Source: Clostridiales bacterium
GTDB taxonomy: Bacteria > Bacillota > Clostridia > Oscillospirales > Oscillospiraceae
NCBI GenBank assembly: GCA_004556345.1
Contig: SFHQ01000002.1
Span: forward strand, 1 to 64,000
Length of the DNA: 64,000 bases
Direction of reading: 5' to 3'
The notes under the pieces were generated by a model. That model ran no database searches, was not told where the DNA came from, and saw only the letters and a list, made by a program, of their open reading frames with translations. Below are positions 60,776-64,000 of this stretch, piece by piece; position 1 is the first letter of the stretch, and every line of letters starts with the position of its first letter. The position numbers and the translations under genes are program-made.

Positions 60776-60982
60776 CCCAAAGCCTTCCCCTGGGGGGAAG
60801 GTGGGCCGGCGAAGCCGGGTCGGATGAGGGCCACGTTGCAGAGAGAAGACTTATCAGTAAAGAGGTAGAGGTGCAAGGGTTTGCCTCTCCACGCTCTACC
60901 CTAGTACACTACGGCTCTGTCGCGGTAGGCAGCCCTCATCCGTCTGCTGCGCAGCCACCTTCCCCCTCGGGGAAGGCTATTT
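60776..60982. mobile_element. MITE-like repeat between serC and serA
   Basis: A 200-bp element with inverted ends: AGCCTTCCCC (60781-60790) matches GGGGAAGGCT (60969-60978), and CGGATGAGGGC (60821-60831) matches GCCCTCATCCG (60932-60942). Inside is GGTAGAG/CTCTACC. Elements starting and ending this way are scattered in many gut Clostridia genomes. There is no coding sequence, so it would need a transposase from elsewhere. It lies inside the serCA transcription unit. Confidence 0.75.
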
Positions 60983-60985
60983 TTA

Positions 60986-62071
60986 TTAGTTCTCGCTGTC
61001 GAACTTCTTGATGAAGTCGCACAGCTTCTCCACGCCCTCAGTGGGCATGGCGTTGTAGATGGAGGCACGCATGCCGCCCACGGAACGGTGGCCCTTCAGG
61101 TTGGTGAAGCCCTGCTCCACGGACTCGGCCACGAACTTGGCGTCCAGGTCGGCGGAAGCGGTGCGGAAGGTCACGTTCATGAAGGAGCGGGAACCCTTCT
61201 CGGCAGCCACGGTGAAGAGCTTGGCGTTGTCCAGCACGTCGTAGAGCATGTTGGCCTTGGCGATGTTGATCTTCTCCATGCCGGCGGCGCCGCCCTGCTG
61301 CTCCAGCCAATCGCACATCAGGCCGAGCATATAGATGCACCAGCAGGGAGGGGTGTTGTACATAGAGTCCTTGTCGATCATGTTCTTGTAGTTCATGATG
61401 GCAGGGGTGATGGGCAGCTCGTGGCCAGCCAGGTCCTCCCGGACGATGGCGATGGTCAGGCCGGCGGGAGCCAGGTTCTTCTGGGCACCGGCAAAGATGA
61501 TGCCGTACTTGCTCACGTCCACGGGGCGGGACAGGATATCGGAGGACATGTCGCTGACCAGAGGCACGCCGTTGGTCTCAGGGACGTACTGCCACTGGGT
61601 GCCCTCGATGGTGTTGTTGGAGCAGTAATAGAAGTAGGAGGCGTCGGCGCTCAGCTTCAGGTCGCCCTGGGCGGGGATATAGGTGTGCTTGCGGTCCTCG
61701 GTGGAGGCGGCGATGTTGATCTCACCGTACTTCTTGGCTTCCTTCATGGCCAGGTTGGCGAAGTTGCCGGTCACGGCGTAGTCGGCCTTGCCGGTCTTGC
61801 CGATCAGGTTCATGGGGACCATGCCGAACTGCATGGTGCCGCCGCCCTGCAGGAACAGGACTTTATAGCCCTCAGGCACGTTCATCAGCTTGCGGAACTT
61901 GGCCTGGGTGTCATCAAAGATCTTCTGGAAGACCTTGGAGCGGTGGCTCATCTCCATGACGGACATACCGGAGCCGTTGTAGTTGGTGATCTCAGCGCCT
62001 GCACGCTGGAGGACCTCCAGAGGCAGCATGGAAGGGCCAGCGGAGAAGTTAAATACACGATCGTTAGCCAT
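60986..62071 (-). CDS. serC: Phosphoserine aminotransferase
   Basis: A 361-residue PLP enzyme, full length. It starts NRVFNFSAGPSMLPL-like (NDRVFNFSAGPSMLP) and shows FLQGGGTMQFGMVPMNL, SDMSSDILSRPVDVSKYG, and the PLP lysine in FAGAQKNLAPAGLT (about 192). It makes phosphoserine from phosphohydroxypyruvate and glutamate. AAGGGG lies upstream of ATG 62071 and a perfect promoter at 62130. serA follows; no serB gene is visible. Confidence 0.95.
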   Translation of the reverse strand: MANDRVFNFSAGPSMLPLEVLQRAGAEITNYNGSGMSVMEMSHRSKVFQKIFDDTQAKFRKLMNVPEGYKVLFLQGGGTMQFGMVPMNLIGKTGKADYAVTGNFANLAMKEAKKYGEINIAASTEDRKHTYIPAQGDLKLSADASYFYYCSNNTIEGTQWQYVPETNGVPLVSDMSSDILSRPVDVSKYGIIFAGAQKNLAPAGLTIAIVREDLAGHELPITPAIMNYKNMIDKDSMYNTPPCWCIYMLGLMCDWLEQQGGAAGMEKINIAKANMLYDVLDNAKLFTVAAEKGSRSFMNVTFRTASADLDAKFVAESVEQGFTNLKGHRSVGGMRASIYNAMPTEGVEKLCDFIKKFDSEN

Positions 62072-62129
62072 AGGAATTAACCCCTTTCTTTTATAACCAA
62101 TGCGAATAGAACGATTCTCTAGCTCATTT

Positions 62130-62158
62130 ATTATATCCGTCTGCCCGTCGTCCGTCAA
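62130..62158 (-). promoter_or_regulatory. SigA-type promoter of the serC-serA operon
   Basis: Minus strand: TTGACG (62153-62158), 17-nt spacer, TATAAT (62130-62135), 58 bases before the serC start. Confidence 0.85.
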
Positions 62159-62187
62159 GGTGGCAGACTGGGCTTTTGTGGAAGAAA

Positions 62188-62214
62188 CTTCCCCATCCAA
62201 ACCGGATGGGGAAG
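62188..62214 (-). terminator. Terminator of the beta carbonic anhydrase gene
   Basis: CTTCCCCATCC pairs perfectly with GGATGGGGAAG across a five-base loop; on the minus strand TTTCTTCC follows. It lies ten bases after the stop codon. Confidence 0.75.
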
Positions 62215-62224
62215 CGCAGAAGCC

Positions 62225-62779
62225 TTATTCTGCTTTGCAGACGGTGCTGACCTCCCCGGTGATGGAGTCGATGACATAGCCGCCGATGCGGATGTCATGG
62301 GGCATGAGGGGGTGGTTGCGGATGGTCTCGACGGTGTCGGTGACGGACTGCTCCACGGTGTCGAACCCGGCCAGCCATTTCTCAAAGTCGATGCCGCAGT
62401 ATTTCATGAGGTCAATGGACTCCTGGGAAATGCCCCGCTGCTTCATGTGGTGGATCATGATGTCGCTGTCGATGTGCTGCACGCCGCAGTCGGTGTGGCC
62501 GATGACCATGATCTCCTCCACGCCCAGCTCGATGATGGCCACCAGCAGGGAGCGGATGACGCTGCCGAAGGGGTTCGTGACCACGCCCCCGGCGTTCTTG
62601 ATGATCTTCACGTCGCCATTTTTCAGGCCCAGCGCAGCGGGCAGCAGCTCCACGAGCCGGGTGTCCATGCAGGTCAGGATGGCGATCTTCTTGTTGGGGT
62701 ATTTGCTGGCGGCATACTGCTCATAGCGCTTCTCGGCCACGAACTGCTTGTTGTAGGCCAGCATCTCTTCAATGATCAT
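62225..62779 (-). CDS. Beta-class carbonic anhydrase
   Basis: A 184-residue zinc enzyme. Ligands are Cys37 and the catalytic dyad Asp39-Arg41 in LTCMDTRL, then His95 and Cys98 in GHTDCGV. KNAGGVVTN is also conserved. It interconverts CO2 and bicarbonate in the cytoplasm. A second, unrelated gamma-type family member is 2.6 kb away on the other side of serA-serC. It lies 12 bases after the preceding small-protein gene on the same strand. Confidence 0.93.
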   Translation of the reverse strand: MIIEEMLAYNKQFVAEKRYEQYAASKYPNKKIAILTCMDTRLVELLPAALGLKNGDVKIIKNAGGVVTNPFGSVIRSLLVAIIELGVEEIMVIGHTDCGVQHIDSDIMIHHMKQRGISQESIDLMKYCGIDFEKWLAGFDTVEQSVTDTVETIRNHPLMPHDIRIGGYVIDSITGEVSTVCKAE

Positions 62780-62791
62780 AGGCGGTCCCTC

Positions 62792-63139
62792 TTACTTGAG
62801 CAGCTCGGCCTTCTTCTCCAGGATCGCGCCGCCCGCCTGGCAGGCGTCGCAGGTGCACCAGACGGCACCGGCGGCTTTGGCCGCGCGGGCCTTGTCTGCC
62901 CCGTCCTCGCCCAGGTACTTCTTGCCCAGGTCGGTCTGCGCAAAGGCGATCAGGCCGTCGATGGTGGTCACGTCCTCCTCCAGCTCCTGGATATACTTCT
63001 TGGTGGCCTCAGCCTCGCCGGGGGTGCCTGCGGCGTCCAGCCAAGCCTGGGCAACGTCCTTCAATTCCTGACAGCAGGACCCGGCGGCCAGGACCTTTTT
63101 GGTCTGCTCCGTGACAAACTCCTGTAACGATTTTTCCAT
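62792..63139 (-). CDS. Cys-rich small protein of unknown function (often mis-named Hsp90-related)
   Basis: A 115-residue alpha-helical protein. It has Cys pairs in AAGSCCQEL near the start and WCTCDACQAG near the end, and an acidic middle. Similar 110-120-residue proteins are common in gut Clostridia and carry an unsupported chaperone label. The CC and CxCxxC motifs suggest metal or redox chemistry. It is co-transcribed with the beta carbonic anhydrase gene from the promoter at 63173. Confidence 0.7.
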   Translation of the reverse strand: MEKSLQEFVTEQTKKVLAAGSCCQELKDVAQAWLDAAGTPGEAEATKKYIQELEEDVTTIDGLIAFAQTDLGKKYLGEDGADKARAAKAAGAVWCTCDACQAGGAILEKKAELLK

Positions 63140-63172
63140 GGAAAAAACCTTCTTTCTTGGTTAGGATACTTT

Positions 63173-63201
63173 ATTTTATCACACTCTGCAGAGGGATGCA
63201 A
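63173..63201 (-). promoter_or_regulatory. SigA-type promoter of the Cys-rich protein and carbonic anhydrase genes
   Basis: Minus strand: TTGCAT (63196-63201), 17-nt spacer, TAAAAT (63173-63178), 34 bases before the start codon. Confidence 0.7.
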
Positions 63202-63278
63202 CGGCGGAACACGCCTGAATTTTCCGTCTAGGATGGACAAATTTCCGTCAGAAACGGTCAAATTTGGGATACGTCTTC

Positions 63279-63308
63279 AAAAGCAGGGGAGAAACTCCCC
63301 TGCTTTTT
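63279..63308 (+). terminator. Orphan terminator in a divergent intergenic region
   Basis: AAAAGCAGGGGA (63279-63290) pairs perfectly with TCCCCTGCTTTT (63295-63306), followed by TGTGG. No gene ends here: the genes on both sides point away. It may end a small RNA. Confidence 0.7.
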
Positions 63309-63322
63309 GTGGATTTCCCGCC

Positions 63323-63351
63323 TTGACCTTTCGGCGTTTTCTTCGCATAAT
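63323..63351 (+). promoter_or_regulatory. SigA-type promoter of the short-chain dehydrogenase gene
   Basis: TTGACC (63323-63328), 17-nt spacer, CATAAT (63346-63351), 40 bases before the start codon. Confidence 0.72.
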
Positions 63352-63391
63352 GTCACTAATATACTTTACTGCATCAAAGGAGGCAGCATTT

Positions 63392-64000
63392 ATGGGAGTT
63401 TATGTAGTGACCGGCGGCTCCGGCGGCATCGGCGGCAAGACCGTGGAGATCCTGCGGGAGCAGGGCCATGAGGTCATCAACGTGGACCTGAAGGACAGCG
63501 ACATCTGCGCAAACCTGGCCACCAAAGAGGGCCGGGACGAAGTGATCCAAAAGATCCACGAGCTGCACCCGGAGGGCATCGACGGCCTGTGCTGCAACGC
63601 CGGCGTGTCCGGGGCCTGCGGCAATGTGAAGCTGATGGTCAGCCTAAATTACTTCGGCGCGACCAACCTGGCCCACGGCCTGTTCGACCTATTGAAAAAG
63701 AAGGGCGGCAGCTGCGTCGTCACCTCTTCCAACACCATCTCCCAGGGCGCAGCCCGGATGGACCTGGTGGATATGCTCAATTACAGCCAGACCAAGCCCA
63801 TCAACGAGGAGCGCATCCTGAACATCCTGGACGATTTTGACGGCTCCGACCTCTCCGTGGGCAACAGCATTTACGTCACAACGAAGTACGCCCTGGCCCG
63901 TTGGGCCCGGCGGGTGTCCGCTTCCTGGGCCGCCAACGGCGTGCGCATCAACACCGTGGCCCCCGGCAACGTCTCCACGCCCATGACGGCCACCATGAGC
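63392..64000 (+). CDS. Short-chain dehydrogenase/reductase (cut by window end)
   Basis: The first 203 residues of an SDR enzyme. AAAGGAGG precedes ATG 63392. The nucleotide site TGGSGGIG is at 7-14, NAG at 69-71, and the catalytic Tyr161-x3-Lys165 in YVTTK, with a Ser in TSSNTIS. Asp32 after the second strand favours NAD(H). The RINTVAPGNVSTPM segment is complete, and the C-terminus lies outside the window. The layout resembles the 3-alpha-hydroxysteroid dehydrogenase branch, which includes gut bile-acid enzymes, but the substrate is not proven. Confidence 0.87.
   Translation, partial: MGVYVVTGGSGGIGGKTVEILREQGHEVINVDLKDSDICANLATKEGRDEVIQKIHELHPEGIDGLCCNAGVSGACGNVKLMVSLNYFGATNLAHGLFDLLKKKGGSCVVTSSNTISQGAARMDLVDMLNYSQTKPINEERILNILDDFDGSDLSVGNSIYVTTKYALARWARRVSASWAANGVRINTVAPGNVSTPMTATMS

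Noticed and set aside
60838..60905. Small RNA or gene inside the MITE-like repeat
   Set aside because: No ribosome site or promoter consensus was found; the inner hairpin is explained by the repeat itself.

Overview
The window looks like a G+C-rich (about 60% by eye) endospore-forming Firmicute of class Clostridia, most likely a gut Oscillospiraceae relative of the Flavonifractor, Intestinimonas or Lawsonibacter type. The reasons are strong AGGAGG ribosome sites, TTGACA-N17-TATAAT promoters, a spoIIP gene, sigma-54 together with a sigma-54 activator driving 4-hydroxybutyryl-CoA dehydratase (a butyrate-pathway enzyme), RNase J, and the gdpP-rplI-dnaB-tilS-hpt-ftsH cluster. The genus is inference. 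No rRNA, tRNA, CRISPR array, transposase or prophage was found.

Layout. 1-1.2 kb: tail of an unknown gene, a 48-residue orphan gene and a RelB/YafQ toxin-antitoxin pair. 1.2-8.7 kb (minus): a dipeptide/oligopeptide ABC importer with lipoprotein, then an amidohydrolase. 8.7-11.1 kb: rpoN and a membrane-anchored ECF-like sigma factor. 11.2-16.7 kb: a small lipoprotein, an OmpR/HK two-component pair and a birA operon. 16.7-19.8 kb: a lysine riboswitch in front of a three-gene amino-acid ABC importer. 19.8-30 kb: spoIIP, a YihY-family membrane protein, then gdpP, rplI, dnaB, tilS, hpt and ftsH. 30.0-30.5 kb: a compact type I toxin-antitoxin-like element with two facing promoters. 30.5-36.4 kb (minus): ArsC/Spx-like protein, two Opp ATPases, a dipeptidase, an ene-reductase-type flavoenzyme and a flavin reductase. 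36.4-40.8 kb: rnj with a long leader, an S-layer-homology/C39-like secreted protein and a DUF4364 protein. 40.9-41.6 kb: a type III toxin-antitoxin locus of ToxIN/AbiQ type. 41.7-43.4 kb: an Hpt protein and an HD-GYP response regulator interrupted by an in-frame TAG. 43.5-47.3 kb: sigma-54 activator, sigma-54 promoter, 4-hydroxybutyryl-CoA dehydratase and a NifU-type protein. 47.4-52 kb: an AgrC/AgrA-like pair and a FeoA-FeoB fusion. 52-59 kb: a DUF4143 gene remnant, rubrerythrin, small lipoprotein and ORFan genes, YlmH, a lipid kinase, two universal stress proteins and a cysteine-peptidase-like protein. 59-64 kb: gamma carbonic anhydrase, serA, a MITE-like repeat, serC, beta carbonic anhydrase, a Cys-rich small protein and a short-chain dehydrogenase cut by the window end.

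How the parts connect. Peptides enter by the Dpp-type importer and can be cleaved by the M19 dipeptidase. Lysine import is controlled by a lysine-sensing leader. The sigma-54 factor at 8.7-10 kb plausibly serves the activator and promoter at 43.5-45.4 kb, linking an effector sensed by a PAS domain to the 4-hydroxybutyrate branch of butyrate formation. Iron uptake (FeoAB), rubrerythrin and the NifU-type protein fit an anaerobe with oxygen-sensitive Fe-S enzymes.

The strongest candidates for something new are: (1) the roughly 300-bp element at 30142-30511, whose facing promoters start two RNAs with the same 5' sequence, so the toxin RNA can pair end to end; (2) the type III toxin-antitoxin locus with three 33-35-nt RNA repeats; (3) the sigma-54 control of 4-hydroxybutyryl-CoA dehydratase.
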